From NCBI GenBank assembly GCA_049303435.1, contig JBAQNC010000096.1, forward strand, positions 1-20,185: a stretch of 20,185 bases of DNA, read 5' to 3'. This document shows, one piece after another, positions 1 to 8,214 of this stretch (positions within the stretch are counted from its first letter, which is position 1; the number at the start of each line of letters is the position of its first letter). Source of the DNA: Parvibaculum sp049303435 (GTDB lineage Bacteria; Pseudomonadota; Alphaproteobacteria; Parvibaculales; Parvibaculaceae). Made by a program: the position numbers and the translations under genes. The notes beneath the pieces were generated by a model. The model was not told where the DNA came from, made no database searches, and was given only the letters and a program-made list of their open reading frames with translations.

Positions 1-1
1 T

Positions 2-550
2 GTTCATGCCGCGCTCACGGCGAAGCACGAACGGCTGCTCACCATCATCGTGCCGCGACACCCTGCGCGCGGGGACGAGATCGCCACCGAGTTGCGGGCA
101 CGACGCTTCAAGGTCAGCCAGAGATCAAAAGGCGAGGAAATTGCGCCGGACACGGATATCTATCTCGCTGACACGCTCGGCGAGCTTGGCATCTTCTACC
201 GTCTCGGCGACATCGTTTTTATCGGCGGTACATTGCTGCCGCTCGGCGGGCACAATCCCTTTGAGCCTGCGCGTCTTCATGCGGCGCTCATTGCTGGGCC
301 CAGCGACTTCAATTTCGCCGAGGCCTTCGCCGCCTTCACGCGCGCCGATACGCTGATCCGCATCCACGATGCCGCGAGTCTTGTGAAGGCCGTCGGTTCG
401 CTTCTCGACGACAAGACCGAATGCGAGCGCCGCGCGGCGGCAGCGGAGCGTCTGGTCAGCACCTCCAGCAAGGCGACATCGACGACCGCAGCGGCGCTTC
501 TCGCTCTGCTGCCGCCAGCGCGCCAGAGTGAGGCGGTCACCCATGCGTGA
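2..550 (+). CDS. waaA: 3-deoxy-D-manno-octulosonic acid (Kdo) transferase, C-terminal part
   Basis: This is the C-terminal GT-B half of the enzyme that transfers Kdo from CMP-Kdo to the lipid A precursor at the inner membrane. The frame is open from base 2 and the gene begins before the window; about 182 residues are visible, ending at TGA 548-550. Family motifs seen are the 'VPRHPARGDEI' stretch, the 'GELGIFYRLGDIVFIGGT' region and 'LGGHNPFEPARL', followed by the usual C-terminal helical part. The stop overlaps the probable lpxK start by 8 bases, so the two genes are likely cotranscribed and translationally coupled. The ATG-like codons inside this part are not starts, because the conserved sequence continues upstream of them. 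Confidence 0.95.
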   Translation, partial: VHAALTAKHERLLTIIVPRHPARGDEIATELRARRFKVSQRSKGEEIAPDTDIYLADTLGELGIFYRLGDIVFIGGTLLPLGGHNPFEPARLHAALIAGPSDFNFAEAFAAFTRADTLIRIHDAASLVKAVGSLLDDKTECERRAAAAERLVSTSSKATSTTAAALLALLPPARQSEAVTHA

Positions 551-1580
551 ACCTCGCTTCTGGCAGCATCCTCGTTCAGGTCAGATGTCGCTGATACCGA
601 GCCTGCTCGCGCCCATCGCCTATATCTGGGGCGCGGTGGGACGGATGCGCCACTATTTCGGGCGCCCCGAACAGGCTGCCGTGCCCATCATCTGCATCGG
701 TAATCTGACGGCGGGCGGCACCGGCAAGACCCCTATTGCGCTTACCCTTGCCGATCGCCTGATCAAGTCCGGCGAGAACGTGCATTTTCTCACGCGCGGC
801 TACGGCGGCAGCGAACACGGCCCCTTGCAGGTCGACCTGACGCGCGACACCGCCGCTCATGTCGGTGACGAGCCCCTGTTGCTTGCGGCGCTGGCCCCGG
901 CATGGGTTTCGGTCGACCGGGCCGAAGGCGCGGCGGCGGCAGCGCGCGCGGGCGCTTCCGTCATCATCATGGATGATGGTTTTCAGAACCCGTCGCTCAT
1001 CAAGGATTTTTCCCTGCTCGTCGTCGATGCGCAGGCAGGCGTCGGCAATGGACGGCTCATCCCGGCAGGACCCATGCGCGAACGCATGTCGGATGCGCTC
1101 AAGCGCAGCAATGCCGTGATGATCGTGGGACGCGGCCATGCGGCGGACGGACTTGCCGCGCGGGCGGGCAATTCAGCGCTGCCGGTCTTTCGCGGTATTC
1201 TCAGGGCGAAAGACGCGCCCGATCTCGACAATGTGCCGGTGCTTGCCTATTCGGGCATCGGTCGTCCGGAAAAATTTCACGCCACCTTGCGCGAACTTCA
1301 TGCCGATCTGGTTGGCACCGAGAATTTTCCCGACCATCACATGTTTACCGAGGCGGACGCTCGCAAGCTGCTCATCAAGGCGCGCGACCTGCAGGCCCGG
1401 CTCGTCACCACGGAAAAAGACCTTGTACGACTGTTCGGGGCGGGTGAAGGCAGCGCGCGGATGCGCCTGCGTGAAGCGTCCGAAACCGTACCGATCCGGG
1501 TGCTCATCGACAACCTGCCCGCCCTCGACGCCCTCATCCGGGACGCCATAGCTCTGGCGCGCCGTCCGGCACGGCGATAG
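543..1580 (+). CDS. lpxK: Tetraacyldisaccharide 4'-kinase
   Basis: LpxK phosphorylates the 4' position of the lipid A tetraacyldisaccharide precursor on the cytoplasmic face of the inner membrane. The product is 345 residues, normal for the family. It shows the P-loop 'GNLTAGGTGKT' at residues 53-63, the 'LTRGYGG' motif near 83-89, 'HVGDEPLLLA' near 106-115, and 'MDDGFQNPSL' near 143-152 (the family DDG[LF]Q motif). I chose ATG 543 because it begins the usual short N-terminus before the hydrophobic 'LLAPIAYIWGAVG'. An in-frame GTG at 528 would add five residues and overlap waaA further. The gene overlaps waaA by 8 bases and is followed 11 bases later by the acyltransferase, forming a lipid A cluster. 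Confidence 0.96.
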   Translation: MREPRFWQHPRSGQMSLIPSLLAPIAYIWGAVGRMRHYFGRPEQAAVPIICIGNLTAGGTGKTPIALTLADRLIKSGENVHFLTRGYGGSEHGPLQVDLTRDTAAHVGDEPLLLAALAPAWVSVDRAEGAAAAARAGASVIIMDDGFQNPSLIKDFSLLVVDAQAGVGNGRLIPAGPMRERMSDALKRSNAVMIVGRGHAADGLAARAGNSALPVFRGILRAKDAPDLDNVPVLAYSGIGRPEKFHATLRELHADLVGTENFPDHHMFTEADARKLLIKARDLQARLVTTEKDLVRLFGAGEGSARMRLREASETVPIRVLIDNLPALDALIRDAIALARRPARR

Positions 1581-1591
1581 AACTGTCCCTG

Positions 1592-2473
1592 ATGAAAAAG
1601 ATGACCTTCAAATATCGCCTTGAGGCAATGCTTCTCAGCATCGGTATCTGGATCGTGGGTCGGCTCAGCCTCGATCGCGCCTCGGCCATCGGTGGCTGGC
1701 TCGGTCGACATATCGGTCCGCGTCTCGGCATCACGCGGCGCGCGCGACGACGCATCCAGCGCGCCATGCCCGAACTTTCAAAGGCCGAAGTCGAACGCAT
1801 CGTTACTGCCATGTGGGACAATCTCGGTCGCGTGGCCTTCGAATATCCGCATATCGACACCTTCCGGAAGCCCGAAGAAAGCCACCGCATCGAAGTCGTC
1901 GGCATGGAAGCGCTCAGGGCGCATAAGGCAACGGGCAAGGGCGGGCTTCTGCTCTCCGGGCATTTCGGGAATTTCGAGCTTCTGCCAGTCGCCATGAACC
2001 GCGAAGGTTTCAAGGGCGGCGAAGTCTATCGCCCGGCGAACAATCCTATCGTCAATCAATGGATGCTCGACATGCGGTCGGGCAAGACGGGTTCGATCCA
2101 GATCCCGAAAGGCCGCAAGGGCACGCGCGACCTGCTCACCATTCTGCGTAACAATGGCTTTGTCGCCATGCTGTTCGATCAGAAGATGAGGGAGGGGATC
2201 GAGGTCAAGCTCTTCGGCATACCGTCAATGACGACACCGGCGCCTGCGGGCCTCGCCATTCGTCTTGGTACGGTTCTTTTTCCCGCCTGCATCGAACGAC
2301 TCGAAGGCGCCACCTTTCGCGTGACGGTCTACCCGCAGATCGAGGCCGACCCAACCGCCGATCCGGTCAGCGAAACCATCCGCATCACGCAACTCCTCAA
2401 TGATTTTCTGGAAGCGCGGATTCGCGAAAAGCCGGAAAACTGGTTCTGGCTGCATAATCGCTGGGCCGACTAG
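1592..2473 (+). CDS. Lipid A late acyltransferase (LpxL/HtrB-family)
   Basis: This 293-residue member of the lysophospholipid/lipid A acyltransferase family probably adds a secondary acyl chain to Kdo-lipid A. A hydrophobic segment near residues 12-24 would serve as a membrane anchor. The catalytic H-x4-E box is at 124-129 ('SGHFGNFEL'), 'LFDQ' is at 194-197, and the C-terminal 'PENWFWLHNRW' signature is present. It follows lpxK by 11 bases, consistent with one operon. A second ATG lies nine bases downstream, and neither has an obvious ribosome binding site. The acyl chain and position (lauroyl, myristoyl or a very long chain) cannot be told from sequence, so no symbol is given. Its TAG stop overlaps the stop of the convergent M23 gene in the palindrome CTAG. 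Confidence 0.9.
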   Translation: MKKMTFKYRLEAMLLSIGIWIVGRLSLDRASAIGGWLGRHIGPRLGITRRARRRIQRAMPELSKAEVERIVTAMWDNLGRVAFEYPHIDTFRKPEESHRIEVVGMEALRAHKATGKGGLLLSGHFGNFELLPVAMNREGFKGGEVYRPANNPIVNQWMLDMRSGKTGSIQIPKGRKGTRDLLTILRNNGFVAMLFDQKMREGIEVKLFGIPSMTTPAPAGLAIRLGTVLFPACIERLEGATFRVTVYPQIEADPTADPVSETIRITQLLNDFLEARIREKPENWFWLHNRWAD

Positions 2474-3348
2474 TCCGGTTTTGCGCTCACGACCTTCATG
2501 CCCGGTCGCGCACCTTCTGCGCTCACACCCGGTATCATGAGCGACGCGTCGACACGCGTACCGCACCACAACATGCCCCAGTGAAGATGCGGGCCGGTGG
2601 CGCGGCCCTTCATGCCGACCTTGCCGATCGGGTCGCCCTGATGCACGCGCTGACCCGTCTTCACATAGAGTTGGGACATATGCAGCATCTGGCTGAATAC
2701 GCCCTGGCCGTGATCGATAAAGACGAGACCGCCCTCATAGAACATGTCGGGCTCGGCCAGCCGGATAATGCCGTCAGCAGGCGCGACAATGGGCGCGCCT
2801 TCGGGCGCGGCGATGTCGACGCCGAAATGCGGGTTGCGCGGCTCGCCATTGAAAATGCGCTGGCTACCGAAAATGCCGCTGATGGGACCGCTGGCGGGCC
2901 AGATGAATTTTTCCGCAAACCAGTCAGCGTCCGTGTCGCAAGGCCGCGAGGCTTTCTTCAACTCTCGCTCGCGCTTGATGCGGATGAGATCTTCTGGCGG
3001 CGGCGTCACATATTTGCGCGCCACGCCGGTAATGCTCTGGATCTGCCAGTGGCGGCGCGCGACTTTCAGATGCTCGGTCTCGCTCTTGCCGTCCGGCATT
3101 TTCACGACAAGCGTCGCCTTGGGCCCATGATCGCGATCAAAGGCAATCGCGAAATAACCTTTCGACGAGACCATGATCTTGCGACCGTCGAGCATGACGC
3201 GGGCTTCGGGGCTTGTCTTGCCGACGACAATCGCGCCCTGTTCGACATCGCCCTTGAGGGTGATGGCAGCACTCGCGGGCAAAACGCAAAACAGCAGCGC
3301 GCCCAGACCCGCTGCCCCCACCAGCGCTGACCTTCGAAACCTCGTCAT
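2470..3348 (-). CDS. Secreted M23 (LytM-type) metallopeptidase
   Basis: This is a 292-residue exported zinc endopeptidase-like protein that presumably cuts peptidoglycan cross-bridges or regulates amidases in the periplasm. The N-terminus is a signal peptide: basic 'MTRFRR', a hydrophobic core at about 8-22, and 'ASA-A' as the likely cleavage site after residue 27. A predicted beta-rich region and a basic helical linker (about 118-135) precede the M23 domain at about 145-270. The zinc and catalytic residues are intact: H174 and D178 in 'HFGVD', H223 in 'MLHMSQ', and H254 and H256 in 'GPHLHWG', so an active enzyme rather than a degenerate activator is expected. Its ATG overlaps the stop of the DUF2093 gene by four bases (ATGA), suggesting coupled translation. 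Confidence 0.93.
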   Translation of the reverse strand: MTRFRRSALVGAAGLGALLFCVLPASAAITLKGDVEQGAIVVGKTSPEARVMLDGRKIMVSSKGYFAIAFDRDHGPKATLVVKMPDGKSETEHLKVARRHWQIQSITGVARKYVTPPPEDLIRIKRERELKKASRPCDTDADWFAEKFIWPASGPISGIFGSQRIFNGEPRNPHFGVDIAAPEGAPIVAPADGIIRLAEPDMFYEGGLVFIDHGQGVFSQMLHMSQLYVKTGQRVHQGDPIGKVGMKGRATGPHLHWGMLWCGTRVDASLMIPGVSAEGARPGMKVVSAKPD

Positions 3349-3566
3349 TTCACCAGATGCTTTTCCTGATGCCGCTTCAGCGAGGCTTCAGGCGTGGCAT
3401 AGGCCTCCTGAAGATCGACGTTCCAGTAGCGCAAATCATCAAGCTCGATCTTGGCGCCGGTCACAGCGCAGATCACATAGGCACCGGGGCGCACGACGTG
3501 AAACTCCCCGTCGCTATAGACGAGTTCGGCTTCGCCGCCATTGTTCATTTTGTCAATTCTGTTCAT
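3345..3566 (-). CDS. DUF2093-family small protein
   Basis: This 73-residue protein matches the small alphaproteobacterial DUF2093 family as I know it: an acidic N-terminal 'GEAELVYSDGEFHVVRPG' stretch, then 'CAVTGAKIELDDLRYWNVDLQEAYATPEAS' with the conserved LRYW and QEAY. The function is unknown. No signal peptide or membrane segment is visible, so it is probably cytoplasmic. Start ATG 3566 gives the usual 'MNRID' beginning; another in-frame ATG at 3548 would remove six residues. It lies between xseA and the M23 gene and overlaps the latter by four bases. Being so short, it is easily missed, but the family match and the coupled overlap support it. Confidence 0.88.
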   Translation of the reverse strand: MNRIDKMNNGGEAELVYSDGEFHVVRPGAYVICAVTGAKIELDDLRYWNVDLQEAYATPEASLKRHQEKHLVK

Positions 3567-3609
3567 GGGATGCAGTGTAGCGGTTCAGGGAGGAGGCATC
3601 AAACCGTAC

Positions 3610-3698
3610 GTCATGACCGGACTTGATCCGGCCATCCACGTCTTGACGACCGAGGATTTGGCCAAGACGTGGATACGCGGGTCAAGCCCGCGCATGAC
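3610..3698. repeat. REP-like palindromic element 1
   Basis: This imperfect inverted repeat lies between the DUF2093 gene and xseA. The outer ends are GTCATG (3610-3615) and CATGAC (3693-3698). An inner perfect 12-bp pair is ATCCACGTCTTG (3634-3645) and CAAGACGTGGAT (3663-3674) around a 17-base loop. GC-rich arms with internal GATCCGG and GGTCAAGCCCG sit between. Reading through on the minus strand gives the 'GLDPRIH' and 'AGSSPVMT' strings that mark a common rhizobial repeat family. A related element is at 19822-19903. It is a dispersed repeat and not a gene, and it could also stop transcription or stabilise the xseA transcript end. Confidence 0.85.
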
Positions 3699-3708
3699 AG
3701 TCTTTCTT

Positions 3709-5163
3709 CTAAAGCAAACTGCCCTGCTTGGCCTCGCCGGATTTCTTCTTCGGCGCTGCCTCGGCAGGCGGCGTCGTGCCGGCCACGACAACGCCGAGGC
3801 GGTCGTCGCCTGCAAATTCGATTTCCAGCGCCTCGCCGGTCTTGCGCCCCGCGCTTCCGCGCAAGGGTTTACCATCAGCGTCGCGCACCACGGCATAGCC
3901 GCGTTCCAGCACGCCCTGATAGGAATAGGATTGCAGAAGCTTTCCCATATTGTCGAGACGGCGGGTGAGATCGCCAAGATGGCGCTGCTCGGCGGCAAGC
4001 CCACGTTTGTCGAGGGCGTCGAGCTTCTTCTTGCCTTCGGAAATCTGGAACCGAATGAGGCGCGTCGAGAGCTTGCCTTCGACACCTGTGAGCCGCGCAC
4101 GCTTGATTTCAGCAGCGCGCTTCAAGGCCATGCCAAGGCGCTCGCTGGCGTTGTCGAACCGCTGGCGCGGCAGGGCGATCAAATCCGTCAAACGCGGCAG
4201 CGCGCGGGCGAGCGAACGCAAATCGTTGCGGCGCGCATCGAGCATTCGGTTTTCAGCGCGCAGCATCCGATTTTCAAGGTCACGCACGGAAGCGATGCAA
4301 TCGGCGCGCACGGGCACGGCCATTTCGGCGGCGGCTGTCGGCGTCGGCGCGCGACGGTCGGCGGCGTAATCGATCAATGTCGTGTCGGTCTCGTGGCCGA
4401 CGGCGGAAATCAGCGGGATTTCGCTGGCGGCAGCGGCGCGCACGACATTTTCTTCGTTGAAGCCCCAGAGGTCTTCGATCGAGCCGCCGCCGCGCGCGAC
4501 GATGATGAGATCGGGCCGGGGGATCTTGCCGCCGGGTTTCAACGCATTGAAGCCTTCGATGGCGGCGGTGATTTCGGCAGCCGCCGTATCGCCCTGCACG
4601 CGCACGGGCCAGACCAGCACATGACGCGGAAAGCGGTCATGCAGGCGATGCAGGATATCGCGGATGACGGCGCCGGTCGGGCTGGTGATGACGGCGATCA
4701 CTTCAGGCAGATAGGGCAGCGGCTTCTTGCGCTCGGCGGCAAAGAGACCTTCGGCGGCGAGCTTCATCTTGCGCTCCTCCAGAAGCGCCATCAGCGCGCC
4801 GACGCCGGCGGGCTCCAGCTGTTCGATGACGATCTGATATTTTGAACTGCCGGGATAGGTGGTGAGCTTGCCGGTGGCGATCACTTCCAGCCCTTCGGCG
4901 GGCTTGAAGCGCAATTTGCTGTAGACGCCCTTCCAGATCACCGCTTCGAGGCGGGCCTTTTCGTCTTTTAATGCGAAATAGCTATGGCCGGAAGAATGTA
5001 CACCCCGGAAGCCGGTAATTTCACCGCGCACCCGGACATGGCCGTAGGTCTCCTCCACCGTTCGCTTGAGCGAGAAGGAAATCTCGCTGACGGAGAATTC
5101 ATGAGCATTTCCAGCCGCTTCGCCGGAGGATAGGGCGGCTCTGCCTTTGGCGGTTTCAGGCAT
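3709..5163 (-). CDS. xseA: Exodeoxyribonuclease VII large subunit
   Basis: XseA is the catalytic subunit of the cytoplasmic single-strand exonuclease that works with the small subunit XseB. No xseB is visible here. From ATG 5163 the product is 484 residues. It has an N-terminal OB-fold ('SVSEISFSLKRTVEETYG', 'VRVRGEITGF', 'SGHSYFALKDEKARL'), then the catalytic core ('AVITSPTGAVIRDILHRL', 'IIVARGGGSIEDLWGFN', 'PLISAVGHETDTTLIDYAAD', 'APTPTAAAE'), a long helical region and a lysine-rich tail. The start is uncertain: ATG 5217 would add 18 residues, and the frame is open to 5283. No strong ribosome binding site decides between them. It is divergent from purD across about 128 bases. Confidence 0.95.
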   Translation of the reverse strand: MPETAKGRAALSSGEAAGNAHEFSVSEISFSLKRTVEETYGHVRVRGEITGFRGVHSSGHSYFALKDEKARLEAVIWKGVYSKLRFKPAEGLEVIATGKLTTYPGSSKYQIVIEQLEPAGVGALMALLEERKMKLAAEGLFAAERKKPLPYLPEVIAVITSPTGAVIRDILHRLHDRFPRHVLVWPVRVQGDTAAAEITAAIEGFNALKPGGKIPRPDLIIVARGGGSIEDLWGFNEENVVRAAAASEIPLISAVGHETDTTLIDYAADRRAPTPTAAAEMAVPVRADCIASVRDLENRMLRAENRMLDARRNDLRSLARALPRLTDLIALPRQRFDNASERLGMALKRAAEIKRARLTGVEGKLSTRLIRFQISEGKKKLDALDKRGLAAEQRHLGDLTRRLDNMGKLLQSYSYQGVLERGYAVVRDADGKPLRGSAGRKTGEALEIEFAGDDRLGVVVAGTTPPAEAAPKKKSGEAKQGSLL

Positions 5164-5291
5164 ATATTCGGGACCGGATTGAGATGGGCGGGCGGGCTTG
5201 CCTCCCTCGTCGCGCATGTTACAAGTTTTCACCTGCCCGCCAAAATCGGGCCTCACCATTCCGCCGCATCGGCAAAGGATCAACTGGCGAT

Positions 5292-6575
5292 ATGAACGTC
5301 CTCGTCATCGGCTCAGGCGGCCGCGAACATGCGCTGAGCTGGAAAATTGCGGCAAGCCCGCTGGTCTCCAAGCTCTTTTGCGCGCCGGGAAATGGCGGAA
5401 TTGCGGCCATTGCCGAATGTGTGCCCCTGAAACCCACCGATTTCGACGCCATCGTCGCTTTCTGCCGCGGGAACCAGATCGGCCTTGTGGTCATCGGCCC
5501 TGAAGACCCGCTGGTGGGCGGGCTGGTGGACCGGCTGGATGCGGAGGGAATCAAATCCTTCGGGCCGAGTGCTGCCGCCGCCCAGCTTGAGGGCTCCAAG
5601 GGCTATACCAAGGACCTCTGCGCCGAGTTCAACATCCCGACAGCTGGCTATGGCCGATTCGGCGATGCGGGAAGCGCAAAGGCCTATGTGTCCAAAATGG
5701 GCGCACCCATTGTCGTGAAGGCCGATGGTCTCGCCGCAGGCAAGGGCGTCATCATCGCCATGACGCTCGACGAGGCGCATGCCGCCATCGACGAGATTTT
5801 TTCAGGCCGCTTCGGCGCGGCGGGCGCGGAAGTCGTGGTGGAGGAATTTCTCGAGGGCGAAGAGGCAAGCTTCTTTGCCCTTTGCGACGGCACGACCGCC
5901 CTGCCGCTCGTCGCCGCGCAGGACCACAAGCGCGTCTTCGACCATGACCAGGGCCCGAATACGGGCGGCATGGGCGCTTACTCCCCCGCGCCGGTGATGA
6001 CGCCAGCCCTTGTCGAGCGCGTGATGAAGGAAATCGTCAACCCGACGATGGAGGCGATGAAGTCGCGCGGCACGCCGTTCAAGGGCGTGCTCTTTGCGGG
6101 CCTGATGCTGACGGCCAAGGGCCCCGAGCTCATCGAATATAATGCGCGATTCGGCGACCCGGAAACGCAGGTGATGATGATGCGTCTCAAGTCCGACATC
6201 GTACCCGCATTGATCGCGGCCCATGACGGCACGCTTGATCAGATCCAGCTCGAATGGCGCGACGAGGCGGCGCTGACTGTCGTCATGGCGGCCAATGGCT
6301 ATCCGGGCGATTATGAAAAAGGCACAGTGATCTCAGGCCTTGAGGCTGCGTGCGGCCTGGAAGGCGTGCAGATATTCCATGCCGGTACGCGGCTCGAAGA
6401 TGGCGAAGTCCTCGCCAATGGCGGGCGCGTCCTCAATGTGACGGCCATCGGCAAGACGGTCGGCGATGCGCAGGCGCGCGCCTACAAAGCTGTTTCGCTC
6501 ATCGACTGGCCGGAAGGTTTTTGTCGCAGCGACATCGGCTGGCGCGCGGTGGCCCGCGAAAAAAGATCAGTCTGA
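5292..6575 (+). CDS. purD: Phosphoribosylamine-glycine ligase (GAR synthetase)
   Basis: PurD is the ATP-grasp enzyme of step two of de novo purine synthesis; it joins glycine to 5-phosphoribosylamine. The product is 427 residues, full length. It has the N-terminal 'VLVIGSGGREHALSWKI', 'VVIGPEDPLVGGLVD' near 70-84, the ATP-grasp elements 'PIVVKADGLAAGKGV' and 'NTGGMGAYSP', and the metal-binding 'IEYNARFGDPETQ'. I chose ATG 5292 because it begins the canonical N-terminus, with AAAGGA 12 bases upstream. The open frame extends 36 codons further upstream without family similarity. Glycine, its substrate, is also the product of the glyA enzyme encoded about 8 kb downstream. Confidence 0.98.
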   Translation: MNVLVIGSGGREHALSWKIAASPLVSKLFCAPGNGGIAAIAECVPLKPTDFDAIVAFCRGNQIGLVVIGPEDPLVGGLVDRLDAEGIKSFGPSAAAAQLEGSKGYTKDLCAEFNIPTAGYGRFGDAGSAKAYVSKMGAPIVVKADGLAAGKGVIIAMTLDEAHAAIDEIFSGRFGAAGAEVVVEEFLEGEEASFFALCDGTTALPLVAAQDHKRVFDHDQGPNTGGMGAYSPAPVMTPALVERVMKEIVNPTMEAMKSRGTPFKGVLFAGLMLTAKGPELIEYNARFGDPETQVMMMRLKSDIVPALIAAHDGTLDQIQLEWRDEAALTVVMAANGYPGDYEKGTVISGLEAACGLEGVQIFHAGTRLEDGEVLANGGRVLNVTAIGKTVGDAQARAYKAVSLIDWPEGFCRSDIGWRAVAREKRSV

Positions 6576-6622
6576 CAAGAATAATAAAATTCGCATACGG
6601 ATATAACAAGGAACGGGGAGGT

Positions 6623-7726
6623 ATGAATATGCCGACGGACGCAAACCCAAGCAGGCAGGAACAATTTTCCGGCACCAAGGAAGTCGCCGAAAGCCACCGC
6701 TTTGACGAGCAGAAGCTGTTTGACTATATGACGGCTCACGTCGAAGGCTTCGAAGGCCCGCTCACCGTTAATCAGTTCAAGGGCGGCCAGTCGAACCCGA
6801 CCTATCAGCTCGTCACGCCGAAGCGGAAATATGTGCTGCGCCGCAAACCGCCGGGAAAGCTGCTGCCGTCGGCCCATGCGGTCGATCGCGAATATAAGGT
6901 CATAACGGCGCTGCATGCCGCAGGCTTTGCCGCGCCGCGCACCTATTGCCTCTGCGAGGACGACAGCGTCATCGGCACGGCCTTCTACATCATGGAAATG
7001 GTGGACGGTCGCGTGCTCTGGGAACCGCTGATGCCCTCGCAAGACCCGGCCACGCGCTGGAAGATCTATGACTCGCTCAACGAGACGATGGCTCATCTCC
7101 ACACCATCGACTACGAGAAGGCGGGGCTGGCCGATTTCGGCAAGCCGGGCAATTATTTCGCCCGTCAGGTGTCGCGCTGGTCCAAGCAATATGTGGCGTC
7201 GGAAACCCAGACCATCACGGAGATGAACAAGCTGATGGAATGGCTGCCCGACAATATTCCGGCCGACGATACGGTCAGCGTCGTGCACGGCGACTATCGC
7301 CTCGACAATACGGTGCTTCATCCGACCGAGCCGCGCGTCATCGCCGTGCTCGACTGGGAGCTCTCGACGCTCGGCCATCCGCTTGGCGATTTCACCTATA
7401 GCTGCATGCAATGGGTGATGCCGGGTCAGGGCACCGGCGGCGGTACGGGTTCGATTGCCACCGCCGATCTCAAGTCGCTCGGCATCCCGACGCTCGAGCA
7501 ATATATCGAGATGTACTGCAAACGGACGAAACGCTCGGGCATCGACAATCTCGACTTCTATTTCGCCTATAATTTCTTTCGCCTTGCTGGCATTCTGCAA
7601 GGCATTGCCGGTCGCGTCCGCGACGGTACGGCCTCTAGCGAACATGCGAAAACCATGTCTGAAAATGTACGTCCCCTCGCCGAGGAAGCCTGGAAATATG
7701 CCTTGCGCGCTGGCGCGGGATCCTGA
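6623..7726 (+). CDS. APH-like phosphotransferase family protein (ACAD10/11 N-domain type)
   Basis: This 367-residue kinase-fold protein belongs to the aminoglycoside/choline phosphotransferase-like group found in ACAD10/11-type proteins, often near fatty acyl-CoA genes. The true substrate is unknown, and I do not call it a resistance gene. It shows 'QFKGGQSNPTYQL' (nucleotide loop, about 51-63), 'YVLRRKPPG' near 70-78 with a candidate ATP lysine, the Brenner motif 'VVHGDYRLDN' with H222, D224 and N229, and the metal-binding 'VLDWE' with D244. Start choice: ATG 6623 has AAGGAA 9 bases upstream, while ATG 6629 has GGGGAGG 7 bases upstream, so either or both may be used. It follows purD by 47 AT-rich bases and precedes a GNAT gene by 38. 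Confidence 0.9.
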   Translation: MNMPTDANPSRQEQFSGTKEVAESHRFDEQKLFDYMTAHVEGFEGPLTVNQFKGGQSNPTYQLVTPKRKYVLRRKPPGKLLPSAHAVDREYKVITALHAAGFAAPRTYCLCEDDSVIGTAFYIMEMVDGRVLWEPLMPSQDPATRWKIYDSLNETMAHLHTIDYEKAGLADFGKPGNYFARQVSRWSKQYVASETQTITEMNKLMEWLPDNIPADDTVSVVHGDYRLDNTVLHPTEPRVIAVLDWELSTLGHPLGDFTYSCMQWVMPGQGTGGGTGSIATADLKSLGIPTLEQYIEMYCKRTKRSGIDNLDFYFAYNFFRLAGILQGIAGRVRDGTASSEHAKTMSENVRPLAEEAWKYALRAGAGS

Positions 7727-7764
7727 ACACCACAAAAGACAAACAACAATAGTGGACGAGTAAA

Positions 7765-8190
7765 ATGAGTTGGTTGCGTCACGGATTTGAGATCAATACG
7801 GATAAATCGAAGCTGGACAAGGATGCCATCCTGCGCATGTTGCGGGCAACCTATTGGGCCAGCGAAGTCCCGGAAGACGATTTGTGGGAGAGTATCCTCA
7901 ATTCGCGCGCCTATGGCCTCTATTCGCCCGACGGCGAGCAGGCAGGCTTTGCCCGCACCCTGACCGATGGCACCCGTTTTGCGTGGCTTTCCGACGTCTA
8001 TATCCTGCCCGTTCATCGCGGACTGGGACTTGGCAAATGGTTGATCGAGACAATCATCTCGGACCCTGCCATCGTCAAGGTCCGGCGGCTCATGCTCAGC
8101 ACCAACGACGGCCATGATCTCTACAAGGTGCATGGTTTCGACACGCTCAAGGGCGAGGAAGCCGAAAAGATGATGATGCTGATGCGCTGA
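7765..8190 (+). CDS. GNAT-family N-acetyltransferase
   Basis: This 141-residue single-domain acetyltransferase uses acetyl-CoA; its acceptor is unknown. The core matches GNAT: strand 'RFAWLSDVYILPVHRGLGLGKWLIETI' containing motif A ('HRGLGLG', about residues 90-96, the CoA pyrophosphate-binding loop), then 'RLMLSTNDGHDLYKVHGFDTL' as motif B with the usual Y-x3-GF ending. The ATG at 7765 is preceded only by weak purine-rich sequence ('GGACGAG'). The gene is 38 bases after the phosphotransferase and 24 before the Gfo/Idh oxidoreductase, so cotranscription is likely. The neighbours do not identify a substrate. Confidence 0.9.
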   Translation: MSWLRHGFEINTDKSKLDKDAILRMLRATYWASEVPEDDLWESILNSRAYGLYSPDGEQAGFARTLTDGTRFAWLSDVYILPVHRGLGLGKWLIETIISDPAIVKVRRLMLSTNDGHDLYKVHGFDTLKGEEAEKMMMLMR

Positions 8191-8214
8191 GATTTTCGGC
8201 AAGGGAACAGGCAT

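Noticed and set aside
3585..4100. 171-codon minus-strand frame ending in the GLDPRIH / AGSSPVMT strings
   Set aside because: The recognisable strings come from translating the REP-like palindrome, and the rest is an out-of-frame reading of xseA.
3541..4845. 434-codon plus-strand frame opposite xseA
   Set aside because: It runs through the REP-like element and is antisense to conserved XseA motifs; no recognisable domain.
6623..7726. Possible aminoglycoside resistance gene
   Set aside because: It has the general APH kinase motifs but matches the ACAD10/11-like chromosomal group; nothing points to an antibiotic substrate.
6482..7735. 417-codon open frame antisense to the phosphotransferase gene
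   Set aside because: Composition is typical of a GC-rich shadow frame (rich in R, A, H, V), and the plus strand carries intact kinase motifs.
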